A DNA stretch of 64,000 bases, taken from positions 6,528,501 to 6,592,500 of the forward strand of contig NZ_CP088285.1 in the NCBI RefSeq assembly GCF_011516645.4, written 5' to 3'. The notes beneath the pieces were generated by a model that saw nothing but the letters and a program-made list of their open reading frames with translations, was not told the DNA's origin and did not search any database. Made by a program: the position numbers and the translations under genes. Positions 9,224 through 18,721 of the stretch are shown here, in pieces (the first letter of the stretch is position 1; each line of letters starts with the position of its first letter). This stretch comes from Bradyrhizobium septentrionale (lineage in GTDB: Bacteria; Pseudomonadota; Alphaproteobacteria; Rhizobiales; Xanthobacteraceae).

Positions 9224-10891
9224 ATGAGCAGGACATTCGCCGACACGGTCTTCCGCAACGGCCGGATCTACACGTCGAACCGCCAGCAGCCTTGGGCGAC
9301 CTGCGCTGCGGTCAAGGCCGGCCGGTTCATCGCCGTGGGCGAGGAACGCGATGTTACGGCGCTGGTCGGCGAGGGGACCGCGACGGTCGATCTCGGCGGC
9401 CGGATGGCGATGCCGGGGATCGTCGACATCCACAATCACATCATGATGGGCGGGCACGCCGATCTCTACGAGCTGCGCTTCTCTTCCGCCGACAGCATTC
9501 CAAGGATCGCCGAGACCCTGCACAAGGCGGCGTCGGCGGCGGCGGCGGGCGCCTGGATCGTCGGCGGGCAGTTCGGCAACAATCTCTTGAACGAGATGAA
9601 CACCGCGGAGTCCTGCGCGCTGCTGGATGCGGCCTGCCTCGGGCATCCCGTCGTGCTGCGCGACGACAGCTATCACAATCGCTGGGCGAGCTCCGCGGCG
9701 CTGCGGCTGGCCGGCGTGCAGGCCGATTCCCCCAACCCGACCGACGGCGAGATCGGCCGCGACCTCAAGAGCGGGACGCTCACCGGGATCATGATCGAGG
9801 CCGCCTCGGGCCTGGTGGAGCGGGCGCTCGCCGCCTCTGGGCACTATACCGCGGAGATGGACCGCGCGGCGGTGGCGCGGTCGATCGGGGTCCTCAACAC
9901 CTATGGCGTCACCGCCTTCATCGACGCCGCCAGCATGCAGCCGATCATGGCGGCGCTGAAGGGGCTCGACGACCGCGGCGAGCTCACCGCCTGGGCGGTC
10001 TGCGCGATGCCGGTGGTCGAGCCGGGCTTCATGTTCGGCAAGGCCGGCGAGGAGCTGTTTGCGCTGCGCGAGCAGTATCGCGGCACGCATGTGAAGCCGG
10101 ACTATGTGAAGGTGTTCCTCGACGGCGTGCCCGGCGCCAAGACCGCCGCCTTCCACGAGCCTTATGTGGCCGATCCCGTGCGCGGCTGCTGCTTCCGCGG
10201 CTCGACGATGCTGACGGTACCGGACCTGATCCGCTGGCTCGGACGCTGCGAAAAGCTTGGCCTTGCTGCGAAGATCCATTGCGCCGGCGATGCCGCCGTG
10301 ACGCAGGCGCTCGACGCCATCGACGTCGTGCGCAATTTCAACGGGGCGACCCATCTGGTGCACCAGATCGCGCATGCGAGCTACATCGCGCCGGACGACA
10401 TCCCGCGCTTCGCCGAACTCGGCGTCGCGGCCGATCTGTCGCCGATCATCTGGTATCCGACCATCTTCCTCGAGGCGCACAAGGCCGCGATGGGCGAGGA
10501 GCGGGCGCAGCGGTTCTGGCCGAACAGGGATTTGAAGCAGGCCGGCGCGCTGATGGCCGGCGGCTCGGACTGGCCGGTGATCCCGATCCCGGATCCCTGG
10601 CAGGGCATCGAGGGCATGGTGACCCGGCAAAATCCGACCGGGGATTTTCCCGGCAAGTCGCTGTGGGCCGAGCAGGCGCTCGATCTCGCCACCGTGATCG
10701 ACATCTACACCATCGACGCCGCGCGCGCGGCCGGGCTCGGCCAGTCGATCGGCTCGATCGAGATCGGCAAATCGGCCGACCTGATCGTGCTCGACCAGAT
10801 GATCTTCGACATCCCGCCGGACCAGCTCGCCGATACGCGGGTCGAAATGACCTTCTTCGAGGGCCGCAAGGTCTATGAGCGGGGCAAGTGA
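9224..10891 (+). CDS. Metal-dependent amidohydrolase (YtcJ-like, Amidohydro_3)
   Basis: A 555-residue protein; ATG 9224 is preferred to the TTG three codons upstream. It has the N-terminal beta-sandwich (VFRNGRIYTSN...AVKAGRFIAVG) and the metal motif VDIHNH (His70, His72). Further motifs are a Lys in YVKVFLDGVPGA, later histidines in KIHCAGDAAV and HLVHQIAHAS, and the terminal Asp in GGSDWPV. This is the layout of YtcJ-like amidohydrolases, which hydrolyse amides, formamides or esters; the true substrate is unknown. It overlaps the CobW gene by ATGA, so the two are translated together. That fits CobW supplying metal to this enzyme or to the amine oxidase further down the operon. Confidence 0.9.
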   Translation: MSRTFADTVFRNGRIYTSNRQQPWATCAAVKAGRFIAVGEERDVTALVGEGTATVDLGGRMAMPGIVDIHNHIMMGGHADLYELRFSSADSIPRIAETLHKAASAAAAGAWIVGGQFGNNLLNEMNTAESCALLDAACLGHPVVLRDDSYHNRWASSAALRLAGVQADSPNPTDGEIGRDLKSGTLTGIMIEAASGLVERALAASGHYTAEMDRAAVARSIGVLNTYGVTAFIDAASMQPIMAALKGLDDRGELTAWAVCAMPVVEPGFMFGKAGEELFALREQYRGTHVKPDYVKVFLDGVPGAKTAAFHEPYVADPVRGCCFRGSTMLTVPDLIRWLGRCEKLGLAAKIHCAGDAAVTQALDAIDVVRNFNGATHLVHQIAHASYIAPDDIPRFAELGVAADLSPIIWYPTIFLEAHKAAMGEERAQRFWPNRDLKQAGALMAGGSDWPVIPIPDPWQGIEGMVTRQNPTGDFPGKSLWAEQALDLATVIDIYTIDAARAAGLGQSIGSIEIGKSADLIVLDQMIFDIPPDQLADTRVEMTFFEGRKVYERGK

Positions 10892-11979
10892 TGGCAGCGG
10901 TGGATCAGATCCCGGTCACGGTGCTGACCGGCTTCCTCGGCAGCGGCAAGACCACGGTGTTGAACCATTTGCTGCGCCAGCCAGAACTCAATGGCGTCGT
11001 CGCTATCATCAACGAGTTCGGCGAGGTGGCGCTGGATCATCTCCTGGTCGAGAGCAGCGAGGACCGGCTGGCGCTGCTCGACAATGGCTGCATCTGCTGC
11101 TCGGTGCGCGAGGATCTGATCGAGACGCTGGCCGATCTCGCTGCCCGCCGCGCCGCCGGGACAATCCCGCCGTTCCACCGCGTGCTGGTCGAGACCACCG
11201 GGCTCGCCGATCCCGTGCCGGTGCTACACACGCTGATGACGGCTCCGGATGTTGTCGCCCGCTACCGGATCGACGGCGTGGTCGCGACCGTCGATGCCGT
11301 CAATGGTGCGCACACGCTCGAGTCGCACAGCGAGGCCGTCAGGCAGATCGCGGTCGCCGACCGGCTGCTCGTGACCAAGACCGATCTCGCCGCCGATGAT
11401 GCGCTGGCGCGGCTCGAGGCGCTGATCGCGGCGATCAACCCGGTCGCGGTGCGTCATCGCGTCCGGAACGGGATGGTCGATCCGGCAAAGGTTCTCGATG
11501 CCGGGCTGTTCGATCCGTCGGCCCGCTCGACCGATGTCGTGCGCTGGTTCGATCTGGCGTCGCAGGCGGCGAACGCGCCGCACGATCACAGGGATCACCA
11601 TTGCGACGGCGAGGATTGCGCCCACCATAGCCACCACGCGCACGATGCAGGCGTGTCGTCCTACAGCCTTGTTATCGACGAGCCGATCCAGCGCGATGCG
11701 TTCGCACGCTGGCTGGATTATGTCGCGGCGCTCAAAGGCGAGGACCTGCTGCGCTTCAAGGCGATCGTGCATGTCGCCGAGCAGCCGGACGCGCCTGTCG
11801 TGGTGCATGGCGTGCAGCACGTCTTCCATCCGCCGATCACGCTGGGCGGCTGGCCGTCGGCGGACCGGCGCTCGCGCCTGGTCTTCATCGTGCGCGGCAT
11901 CCCGCGCCAGATCATCGAAAACACATTGTGCAAATTCGCTTCCGTGAGCCGCGCGGCGATCCGGCGATCGGCGGCCTAG
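10891..11979 (+). CDS. CobW/COG0523-family metallochaperone GTPase
   Basis: A 362-residue protein; the ATG at 10891 overlaps the amidohydrolase TGA. It has Walker A GFLGSGKTT (Lys20), the family hallmark CICC (Cys67, 69, 70) in LLDNGCICCSVREDL, ETTGLADP and the guanine motif TKTD. A His/Asp-rich linker at about residues 231-253 (HDHRDHHCDGEDCAHHSHHAH) precedes the CobW C-terminal domain. Family members deliver Zn, Co or other metals to client enzymes using GTP. Position inside an operon with a metal amidohydrolase and a copper amine oxidase suggests a dedicated chaperone for one of them, but the metal is not determined by sequence. Confidence 0.93.
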   Translation: MAAVDQIPVTVLTGFLGSGKTTVLNHLLRQPELNGVVAIINEFGEVALDHLLVESSEDRLALLDNGCICCSVREDLIETLADLAARRAAGTIPPFHRVLVETTGLADPVPVLHTLMTAPDVVARYRIDGVVATVDAVNGAHTLESHSEAVRQIAVADRLLVTKTDLAADDALARLEALIAAINPVAVRHRVRNGMVDPAKVLDAGLFDPSARSTDVVRWFDLASQAANAPHDHRDHHCDGEDCAHHSHHAHDAGVSSYSLVIDEPIQRDAFARWLDYVAALKGEDLLRFKAIVHVAEQPDAPVVVHGVQHVFHPPITLGGWPSADRRSRLVFIVRGIPRQIIENTLCKFASVSRAAIRRSAA

Positions 11980-12010
11980 CTACTTTAGAGATTGTTTCAG
12001 GGAGAGGGAC

Positions 12011-13324
12011 ATGACCGAGAATTCAAAGACGAACTCGTCCGGCCGGCTCAACCGGCGGACCCTGTTGAAGGCGGCCGGCGCCACCGGCCTTGCGTCTGCC
12101 GTGAACGTGCCGCTGGTCAATATCGCGCGCGCCGCGAGCAATACAATCAAGATCGGCTGGGTCGGATGCCTGTCCGGCGTCCGCGCGCCGTTTGCCGAAC
12201 CCGACACCTGGATCCATGAGCGGATCAAGGCGCGGGTGAAGGACGGCCTGAAGATCGGCGGCAAGACCTATCAGATCGAATTCGTGTTCAAGGACAACCA
12301 ATCCGATCCGAACCGTTCGTCGGTGGTTGCGAGCGAGCTGGTGCTGCGCGAAAAATGCGATCTCATCCTGGTCGAGGACGGCGACGCCCAGGCGCCGGTG
12401 CAGGAGCTGTCGGACGCCCGGTCGATCCCCTCGATCTCGACCATGGTGCCGTGGCAGGGCTGGATGTTCCCGCGCAAGTCGACGCCGGACAAAGGCTTTC
12501 CCTACAGCTTCCATTTCTTCTGGGGCGCCGACGACGTCGTCAAGAACTTCCTCGGCATGTGGCAGTCGGTCGACACCAACAAGAAGGTCGGCACGCTCTA
12601 TATCGACAATCCGGCCGGACAGGCGTTCTCCGATCCGAAGGTGGGATTGCCCGGCGGCATCGCGCAGGCCGGCTATCAGGAATTCTCCGCCGGCAAATTC
12701 CAGATCGCGACCGACGACTTCACCAATCAGGTCTCGGCGTTCAAGAACAACGGCGTCGATATCGTCGCCGGCTTCACCTACGGCAATCACTGGGTGACGC
12801 TGTGGAATCAGGCGGCGCAGGCCGGCTTCAAGCCGCAGATCTGCACGGTGGCGGCGGCGTTCCTGTTCCCGAGCGCGGTGAATGCGCTCGGCGATCGCGG
12901 CGACGGCATGTCGACCGAAGTGTGGTGGACGCCGGCCTATCCCTTCAAGTCGTCGCTGACCGGCCAGAGCGCGGGCGATCTGGCCGCGGAGTGGGAGAAG
13001 ACCACCGGCAAGCAATGGACCCAGCCGATCGGCTACGCCCATGCGCTCTGGGAGGTCGCGCTGGCGGCGCTGCAGAACAGTGATCCCAAGGACAAGAACT
13101 CGCTGCGCGATGCGATTGCCGGCCTCGACATGGAGACCGTCGTCGGCCGGGTGAAGTTCAAGGACAGCCCGATCAAGAGCGTCGCGGTGACCTCGCTGTC
13201 GGGCGGGCAATGGCGCAAGACCAAGGGCGGCAAATCGAAATACGAGCTGCTGATCGTGCACAACGGCACGGCGCCGTTCATCCCGAAGCAGGCCGATCTC
13301 GCATTGCTGTCCAAGCTGGCCTGA
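12011..13324 (+). CDS. ABC transporter substrate-binding protein (HAAT/branched-chain or amide type)
   Basis: A 437-residue protein preceded by AGGGAGAGG. The N-terminus has a Tat-type leader with twin arginines (NRRTLLKAAGATGLASA) and a cleavage region NIARAASN. The mature protein starts TIKIGWVGCLSGVRAPFAEPDTW and continues with QIEFVFKDNQSDPNRSSVVASELV, a Peripla_BP_6 pattern as in LivJ, UrtA or AmiC receptors. It is periplasmic and binds the imported ligand for the four transporter genes that follow. The amine oxidase and amidohydrolase in the same operon suggest an amine, amide or amino-acid derivative. Confidence 0.92.
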   Translation: MTENSKTNSSGRLNRRTLLKAAGATGLASAVNVPLVNIARAASNTIKIGWVGCLSGVRAPFAEPDTWIHERIKARVKDGLKIGGKTYQIEFVFKDNQSDPNRSSVVASELVLREKCDLILVEDGDAQAPVQELSDARSIPSISTMVPWQGWMFPRKSTPDKGFPYSFHFFWGADDVVKNFLGMWQSVDTNKKVGTLYIDNPAGQAFSDPKVGLPGGIAQAGYQEFSAGKFQIATDDFTNQVSAFKNNGVDIVAGFTYGNHWVTLWNQAAQAGFKPQICTVAAAFLFPSAVNALGDRGDGMSTEVWWTPAYPFKSSLTGQSAGDLAAEWEKTTGKQWTQPIGYAHALWEVALAALQNSDPKDKNSLRDAIAGLDMETVVGRVKFKDSPIKSVAVTSLSGGQWRKTKGGKSKYELLIVHNGTAPFIPKQADLALLSKLA

Positions 13325-13325
13325 G

Positions 13326-14057
13326 ATGGCACCGCGTCTGCGCGTCAGCGGGCTCTGCAAGCGCTTCGGCGAGATCGTGGTCGCCGACGGCGTCAGCTTC
13401 GAGTTGGCGCGCGGCGAATGCCTCGGCGTGATCGGCCCGAACGGCGCCGGCAAGAGCTCGCTGTTGAACCTGATCGTCGGCCTGCTTGCGGCCGACGGCG
13501 GTTCGATCATGCTTGACGGCGCTGACATCACCAGCCTGCCACCGCACCAGAGGGCGCGGATGGGGCTCGGGCGGGCGTTCCAGATCCCGCAACCGTTCCC
13601 GCATCTGTCGGTCTATGAGAACGCGCTGGTGGCGGCGTCCTACGGCGCGGGCCTGCACGGCGACGCAGCCTGCGCCTGGACCATGCAGGTGCTGCAGCGC
13701 ACCGGGCTCGACACGAAGGCGGACAAACTCGCGGGCGCATTGCCGCTGATCGACCGCAAGCGGCTGGAATTCGCCAAGGCGCTGGCCTCGAAGCCGAAGC
13801 TGATCCTGCTCGACGAGATCGCCGCAGGGCTGACCGAGCCCGAGGTCGAGCGCCTCGTTGCCATCATCCAATCGGTGAAAGCAGATCATGCCATGATCTG
13901 GATCGAGCACATTCCGCACGCATTGCGCGCGGTGTCTGATCGCATCCTGGTGCTCGATTTCGGCCGCAAGGTGCTGGAGGGACCGCCGGCCGATGTCATG
14001 GACAGCGCGGTGGTGCGCGAGATCTACATGGGATTGAAGGCCGATGGCGTTGCTTGA
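13326..14057 (+). CDS. HAAT-family ABC transporter ATP-binding protein (LivG-like)
   Basis: 243 residues, starting one base after the binding-protein stop. Walker A is GPNGAGKSS (residues ~37-45) and Walker B is LILLDEIAAGLTEPEV. The C-loop reads LPLIDRKRLEFAKAL instead of LSGGQ, which occurs in this LivG subgroup and is not evidence of inactivity. The switch His is in WIEHIPHALRAVSDRILVLDFG. It powers import through the two permeases downstream and overlaps the next ATPase gene by 14 bases. Confidence 0.93.
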   Translation: MAPRLRVSGLCKRFGEIVVADGVSFELARGECLGVIGPNGAGKSSLLNLIVGLLAADGGSIMLDGADITSLPPHQRARMGLGRAFQIPQPFPHLSVYENALVAASYGAGLHGDAACAWTMQVLQRTGLDTKADKLAGALPLIDRKRLEFAKALASKPKLILLDEIAAGLTEPEVERLVAIIQSVKADHAMIWIEHIPHALRAVSDRILVLDFGRKVLEGPPADVMDSAVVREIYMGLKADGVA

Positions 14058-14742
14058 TGTGAGCGGCCTGCAGATATTCTACGGCGATCTCCAAGCCGTG
14101 TTCGACATGAATTTCACCGTCGCCGACGGCGAGGCGGTGGCGCTGGTTGGCGCCAACGGCGCCGGCAAGTCGACCTTCCTGAAAGCGCTGGTTGGACTCA
14201 ACGAGGAGCGGAGAGGCATGGTGCATTTCGACGGCGTCGATATCTCACAGATGCCGGCGGAGGACGTCTCGCGGCTCGGGCTCATCATGGTGCCGGAGGG
14301 CCGGCTGCTGTTCGACTCGCTGACGATCGAGGAGAACCTCCTGATGGGCACGGTGAACCGGCGCAAGGGCAGCTGGACGCTGCGGCGGGTGTTCGACCTG
14401 TTCCCGATCCTCGAGGAGCGGCGGCGGATGTTTCCCGGCCAGCTCTCCGGCGGCCAGCAGCAGATGGCCGCAATCGGCCGCGCGCTGATGTCGAACCCGC
14501 GGCTGCTGTTGTGCGACGAGATCTCGCTCGGGCTTGCGCCCGTAATGGTCGAGCAGATCTATCGCTCCTTTGCCGACATTCGCGGCGAGGGCACCGCCGT
14601 CGTGCTGGTCGAGCAGGACGTCAATCGCGCGCTCGCGGCGTCGGAACGGATCTATTGCCTGTTGAAGGGGCGGGTGTCGCTGACCGGCCCGGCGCAGGGG
14701 TTGCAGCCCGAACAGCTGACGCATGCCTATTTCGGCAACTAG
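14044..14742 (+). CDS. HAAT-family ABC transporter ATP-binding protein (LivF-like)
   Basis: 232 residues; ATG 14044 lies inside the 3' end of the LivG-like gene, implying translational coupling. It has Walker A GANGAGKST (residues ~36-44), the signature LSGGQQQMAAIGRALM, Walker B RLLLCDEISLGLAP and the switch region VLVEQDVNRALAASERIYCLLKGRV. It is the second ATPase of the heterodimeric motor of the importer. Confidence 0.94.
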   Translation: MALLDVSGLQIFYGDLQAVFDMNFTVADGEAVALVGANGAGKSTFLKALVGLNEERRGMVHFDGVDISQMPAEDVSRLGLIMVPEGRLLFDSLTIEENLLMGTVNRRKGSWTLRRVFDLFPILEERRRMFPGQLSGGQQQMAAIGRALMSNPRLLLCDEISLGLAPVMVEQIYRSFADIRGEGTAVVLVEQDVNRALAASERIYCLLKGRVSLTGPAQGLQPEQLTHAYFGN

Positions 14743-14756
14743 AAGATTGATGGGAC

Positions 14757-15623
14757 ATGATCTGGGTTGAGACATTGATCAACGGTGCCTTGCTGGGCGG
14801 GCTTTACGCGCTGCTCGGCATCGGCCTCGCTTTGGTGTTCGGCGTGATGCGCGTCGTCAACATCGCGCATGGCGAGTTCATGGTGCTGAGCGCGTTCTGT
14901 GCCGTGCTGCTGGCCAATCTGTTTCCGCAGGTCTCGCCGCTGCTGATGCTGATCCCGGTGATCGCGCTGTCGTTCGGCGTCGGATGGCTCTACCAGGCCG
15001 TCATCGTCAACCGGGTCGTGACGTCGCCCGATCCGCTGTCGCCGTTGCTCCTGACCTTCGGCGTCTCGGTGATCCTGCGCAATGTGATGGTCGAAATGTT
15101 CGGCGCCGACGTGCGCAGCCTGCAGGTCGGCGAATTGTCGCGCGCCAGCCTCGAGATCGCCGGCCTCAACATCGGCATCATGCCGCTGCTGACGCTGGTG
15201 CTCGCCGCGTTATTGTTCATGGCGCTGCAGCTCATGCTGCGCCATACCGAGTTCGGGCGGATCGTGCGCGCCACCGCCGACCGCCGCGACATCGTCCGCC
15301 TCTCCGGGGTGAAGCCCGACCGGGTCGACAATTATGTGATGGGCCTGTCGCTGGCGCTGGGCGCGATCGGCGGCGTGCTGCTCGCCGTGCGTTCGAGCTT
15401 CACGCCGTTCTCGGGGGCCGAGCGGCTCCTGATCGCGTTCGAGGTCGTGGTGCTCGGCGGGCTCGGCTCGTTCTGGGGCGCATTGCTCGGCGGCATCGCG
15501 CTCGGCATAGCGCAATTGATCGGGCTGAAGATCGATCCGAATGCGGGGCTGCTCTATGCGCATCTCTTGTTCTTCATCATGCTGCTGATCCGGCCGTCGG
15601 GCCTGGTGTCGAGCAGGGTGTGA
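14757..15623 (+). CDS. HAAT-family ABC transporter permease (LivH-like)
   Basis: A 288-residue inner-membrane protein with the LivH opening ETLINGALLGGLYALLGIGLALVFGVMRVVNIAHGEFMVL and about eight hydrophobic segments. The cytoplasmic loop RHTEFGRIVRATADRRDIVRLSGVKPDRV is the ATPase-coupling (EAA-like) region. It pairs with the LivM-like permease five bases downstream. Confidence 0.94.
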   Translation: MIWVETLINGALLGGLYALLGIGLALVFGVMRVVNIAHGEFMVLSAFCAVLLANLFPQVSPLLMLIPVIALSFGVGWLYQAVIVNRVVTSPDPLSPLLLTFGVSVILRNVMVEMFGADVRSLQVGELSRASLEIAGLNIGIMPLLTLVLAALLFMALQLMLRHTEFGRIVRATADRRDIVRLSGVKPDRVDNYVMGLSLALGAIGGVLLAVRSSFTPFSGAERLLIAFEVVVLGGLGSFWGALLGGIALGIAQLIGLKIDPNAGLLYAHLLFFIMLLIRPSGLVSSRV

Positions 15624-15628
15624 CGCCG

Positions 15629-16648
15629 ATGCCGACACGGACCATCCTGCTGGCCAGCGCCGTCGTTTTGATCGCGGTGATCGTGGGTGCGCCTTTCGTG
15701 CTGAACGAAGGTTTTCTGCGGCTCGCGACCGAGTGCCTGCTGCTGCTGACCATGGCGCAGATGTGGAACCTGCTGGCGGGTTATGCCGGACTGGTCTCGC
15801 TCGGCCACCAGGTCTTTATCGCCTTCGGCGCCTATGCGCTGTTCCTGACCTCAGGCTGGCTCGGGGTCACGCCGGTCTGGGTCCTGCCGGTGGCGCCGCT
15901 GGTCGCCGCCGCGGTGGCCGCCATCATCGCGTTTCCGCTGTTCCGGCTGCGCGACGCCTATTTCTCGATCGCGATGTGGGTGTTCGCCGAGATCATCGGC
16001 GCCTTCACCATGAAATCGCAGGCAGTCGGCGGCACCTCCGGGCTGCCGCTCGCCACCAGCAAGCAGATCGATTTCGACTGGTTCGAGCCGACCATGTTCT
16101 GGCTCGCGGGCGGCCTGACGCTTCTGACCATCGCAGCGCTGTACAAATTGATGACCTCGAGCTTCGGGCTCGGGCTGATGAGCGTGCGCGACAATGATCT
16201 CGCCGCGATGAGCGTCGGCGTCGACGTACGCCACAACCGCTTCGTCGCCTTCGTGCTGTCGGCGGCGGGATGCGGGCTTGCCGGTGCGCTCAGCTTCATG
16301 GGCAACCTGTACATCGCGCCGCTAGCCGCATTCGACGTCAACTGGTCGGTCTACATGATGTTCATCGTGATCATCGGCGGTATCGGAACCCTGGAGGGGC
16401 CGATCCTCGGCGTCATCATCTTCTTCGGCTTGCGCGAATTGATGACCGGTCCGCTCGGCCTGTCCGGCGGCTGGTATCTGGTTGGGCTCGGCATCATCGC
16501 CGTTGTCGTGATGATGGTGGCCCCGCGCGGCATCTGGCCGGTCCTGCGCGACCGCTTCGGCATGCGGCTGCTGGACGTGCACCGCACCTCGCCACGCCCA
16601 ACAAAGGCCGCGATCGCGCCGGAGGCGTCGGAACAGGTGGCCGGATAA
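15629..16648 (+). CDS. HAAT-family ABC transporter permease (LivM-like)
   Basis: 339 residues from ATG 15629; the same frame is open far upstream, overlapping LivH, but family homology begins here. It has hydrophobic segments throughout, the LivM motif MWNLLAGYAGLVSLGHQVFIAFGAYAL, the coupling loop MTSSFGLGLMSVRDNDLAAMSVGVDV and the C-terminal LEGPILGVIIFFGLRELMTG. It completes a five-gene importer (binding protein, two ATPases, two permeases). The hydrophilic C-terminal tail of ~35 residues is a little longer than usual. Confidence 0.93.
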   Translation: MPTRTILLASAVVLIAVIVGAPFVLNEGFLRLATECLLLLTMAQMWNLLAGYAGLVSLGHQVFIAFGAYALFLTSGWLGVTPVWVLPVAPLVAAAVAAIIAFPLFRLRDAYFSIAMWVFAEIIGAFTMKSQAVGGTSGLPLATSKQIDFDWFEPTMFWLAGGLTLLTIAALYKLMTSSFGLGLMSVRDNDLAAMSVGVDVRHNRFVAFVLSAAGCGLAGALSFMGNLYIAPLAAFDVNWSVYMMFIVIIGGIGTLEGPILGVIIFFGLRELMTGPLGLSGGWYLVGLGIIAVVVMMVAPRGIWPVLRDRFGMRLLDVHRTSPRPTKAAIAPEASEQVAG

Positions 16649-16708
16649 GGCTTCACGCCGTCGCCGTTGCTTGTATTCTGACGGCTCCAGTTTTGAGGAG
16701 AGGGCGCA

Positions 16709-18721
16709 ATGGCTCTGATGTTCCGGGGATGCGCATGGGCATTGGCCGGTCTGGTCTTGGTGACGCTGGCGGCACCGCCGCCCGCGCAGGCCGAGCGCCG
16801 GATGTGGCCGCAGGTCGCCGCCATGCACCCGATGGACGGGCTTACCACAGACGAGATCCGGTCCGTCTCCGAGATCCTCCGCGCGGCCGGCAAGTTCGAC
16901 GACACCACGCGCGTCGTCTCGATGACGATCGAGGAGGATTCCAAGGACGAGGTGCGGGCGTGGCGGCCCGGACAGCCGTTCGCGCGCCGTGCCGTTGCGA
17001 CGCTGCTGAGCGGAGGGCATCTCTATGAAGCGCACATCGATCTCGCTGCGCGCAGCCTGCTCGGCTGGGACGAGGTCAGGGATCACGAGGCCGCGCTGAC
17101 GATCGACGAGTTGATGTCCGCCGGCGATCTGCCGAAGCAGGACCCGCGCTGGGTCGCCGCGATGGCCAAGCGCGGCATCACGGATTTCCGCAACGTGCTG
17201 TGCCTGCCGCTGACGGTCGGTCCGGTGACCGATCCCGCCATGAAAGGCCGCCGCCTGCTCAACGTTCCCTGCGTCGATACGTCGGGCGCCGCCAACAATC
17301 TCTGGGGCAAGCCGATCGAGAACCTGTTCGCCCAGGTCGATCTCAAGAGCAAGACCGTGCTGTCGGTGACCGATCTGGGCGTGGTGCCCCCGCCACCCCA
17401 GACGCCATCGCACGCCTATGCCGATTCCGGAAAATATCGCAAGCCGCCGAAGCCGATCGAAATCACCGCGCCTCAGGGTAGCAACGTAAAAGTGGAGAGC
17501 GGCCAGGTGCGCTGGGACAATTGGTCGTTCCATGTCCGGCTCGAGCCGCGCGTTGGCGCGGTGCTGTCGCTGATCCGCTACGACGATCACGGCACGTTGC
17601 GCGACATCGCCTACCAGATCTCGGCGAGCGAGATGTTCGTGCCCTACATGGATCCGGCCGAGACCTGGTCGTTCCGCGCCTATATGGATATCGGCGAGTA
17701 CGGCTTCGGCGTGCTCTCCAGCGAATTGCAGCCCGGCGCCGATTGCCCGGAAGGCGCGCATTTCCTCGACCTGACAATAGCGGACACCAAGGGCATGCCT
17801 GTTGTCTCCAAGGGCGCGGTCTGCATCTTCGAGCGCCCGACCGGCGATCCGATCTGGCGTCACAGCGAACTGATCAACAACACCGCCGAGGTGCGGCCGA
17901 ACAACGAGCTGGTGGTGCGGATGGCGCCGGTGGTCGGCAATTACGACTATCTGGTTGACTATGTGTTCGACCGTGCCGGCAACATCGATGTCAGGCTCGG
18001 CGCCTACGGCATCGACGCGACCAAGGGCGTCGCGAGCAGAACTCTGAGCGATCCGACGGCCGCCCAGGATACCGCCTATGGAACGCTGGTCGACGAGCGG
18101 CTGCTTGCGGTCAATCACGATCATTACATGACGTTCCGGATCGACATGGACGTCGACGGCACCGGCAACCGGCTGGTCGAGGATCGCTTCAGCGTCCGGC
18201 GGCTGGAGCAGGGCCAGCGCAAGAGCCTCTGGCAGGTCGAGACAAAGCCGGTTGCGACCGAAGGGCCGATCACGCTGCCGCTGAACGCGGCGCAGTTCAG
18301 GGTCGAGAGCACCGGCAAGACCAACAAACAGGGATATCGCACCAGCTATCAGCTGATGCCCGGGCATTCCGACGTCTCGTTGCTCGCCAAGGACGATCCG
18401 ATCCAGCTCCGCGCAGGCTTCAGCGCCTACACGCTGTGGACCTCGGCCTACGCGAGGGACGAGCGATACGCCGCCGGGATGTATCCGAACGGAAACGCCG
18501 AGGTCGACGGCCTGCCGAAATGGACCGCAGCCAAGCGGCCGATCGAGAATCGCGACCTCGTGCTGTGGTACACGGTCGGCTTCCGCCACGTGCCGCGCGC
18601 CGAGGATTGGCCCGTGATGCCCGGCCTGTGGCACGGCTTCCGGTTGCGTCCATTCAACTTCTTCGATCGCAATCCGGCGCTCGACGTGCCGCCGGCGGTC
18701 GAGGCCAAGGGTACGAAATGA
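16709..18721 (+). CDS. Copper-containing primary-amine oxidase (TPQ cofactor), exported
   Basis: A 670-residue protein; ATG 16709 is preceded by GAGGAGAGG. A Sec signal peptide (ALAGLVLVTLAAPPPAQA) places it in the periplasm. Catalytic features are all visible: the precursor tyrosine Tyr412 in GNYDYLVDYVF (becomes topaquinone), the probable base Asp in YMDIGEYGFG, the Cu ligands in VNHDHYMTFRIDMDVDG, and the C-terminal WHGFRLRPFNFFDRNPALDVPP. The enzyme oxidises primary amines to aldehydes, ammonia and hydrogen peroxide, so the aldehyde dehydrogenase further right is a logical partner. It is the last enzyme of the transporter operon and overlaps the next small gene by ATGA. Confidence 0.95.
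   Translation: MALMFRGCAWALAGLVLVTLAAPPPAQAERRMWPQVAAMHPMDGLTTDEIRSVSEILRAAGKFDDTTRVVSMTIEEDSKDEVRAWRPGQPFARRAVATLLSGGHLYEAHIDLAARSLLGWDEVRDHEAALTIDELMSAGDLPKQDPRWVAAMAKRGITDFRNVLCLPLTVGPVTDPAMKGRRLLNVPCVDTSGAANNLWGKPIENLFAQVDLKSKTVLSVTDLGVVPPPPQTPSHAYADSGKYRKPPKPIEITAPQGSNVKVESGQVRWDNWSFHVRLEPRVGAVLSLIRYDDHGTLRDIAYQISASEMFVPYMDPAETWSFRAYMDIGEYGFGVLSSELQPGADCPEGAHFLDLTIADTKGMPVVSKGAVCIFERPTGDPIWRHSELINNTAEVRPNNELVVRMAPVVGNYDYLVDYVFDRAGNIDVRLGAYGIDATKGVASRTLSDPTAAQDTAYGTLVDERLLAVNHDHYMTFRIDMDVDGTGNRLVEDRFSVRRLEQGQRKSLWQVETKPVATEGPITLPLNAAQFRVESTGKTNKQGYRTSYQLMPGHSDVSLLAKDDPIQLRAGFSAYTLWTSAYARDERYAAGMYPNGNAEVDGLPKWTAAKRPIENRDLVLWYTVGFRHVPRAEDWPVMPGLWHGFRLRPFNFFDRNPALDVPPAVEAKGTK

Noticed and set aside
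12023..13531. 502-residue minus-strand frame opposite the binding protein
   Set aside because: Shadow of a clear HAAT receptor gene; composition is non-protein-like.
13326..14057. LivG-like ATPase with no LSGGQ as a defective protein
   Set aside because: The LPLxxxKRLEFAKAL variant is, from memory, normal in this transporter subgroup, and all other ATPase motifs are intact.
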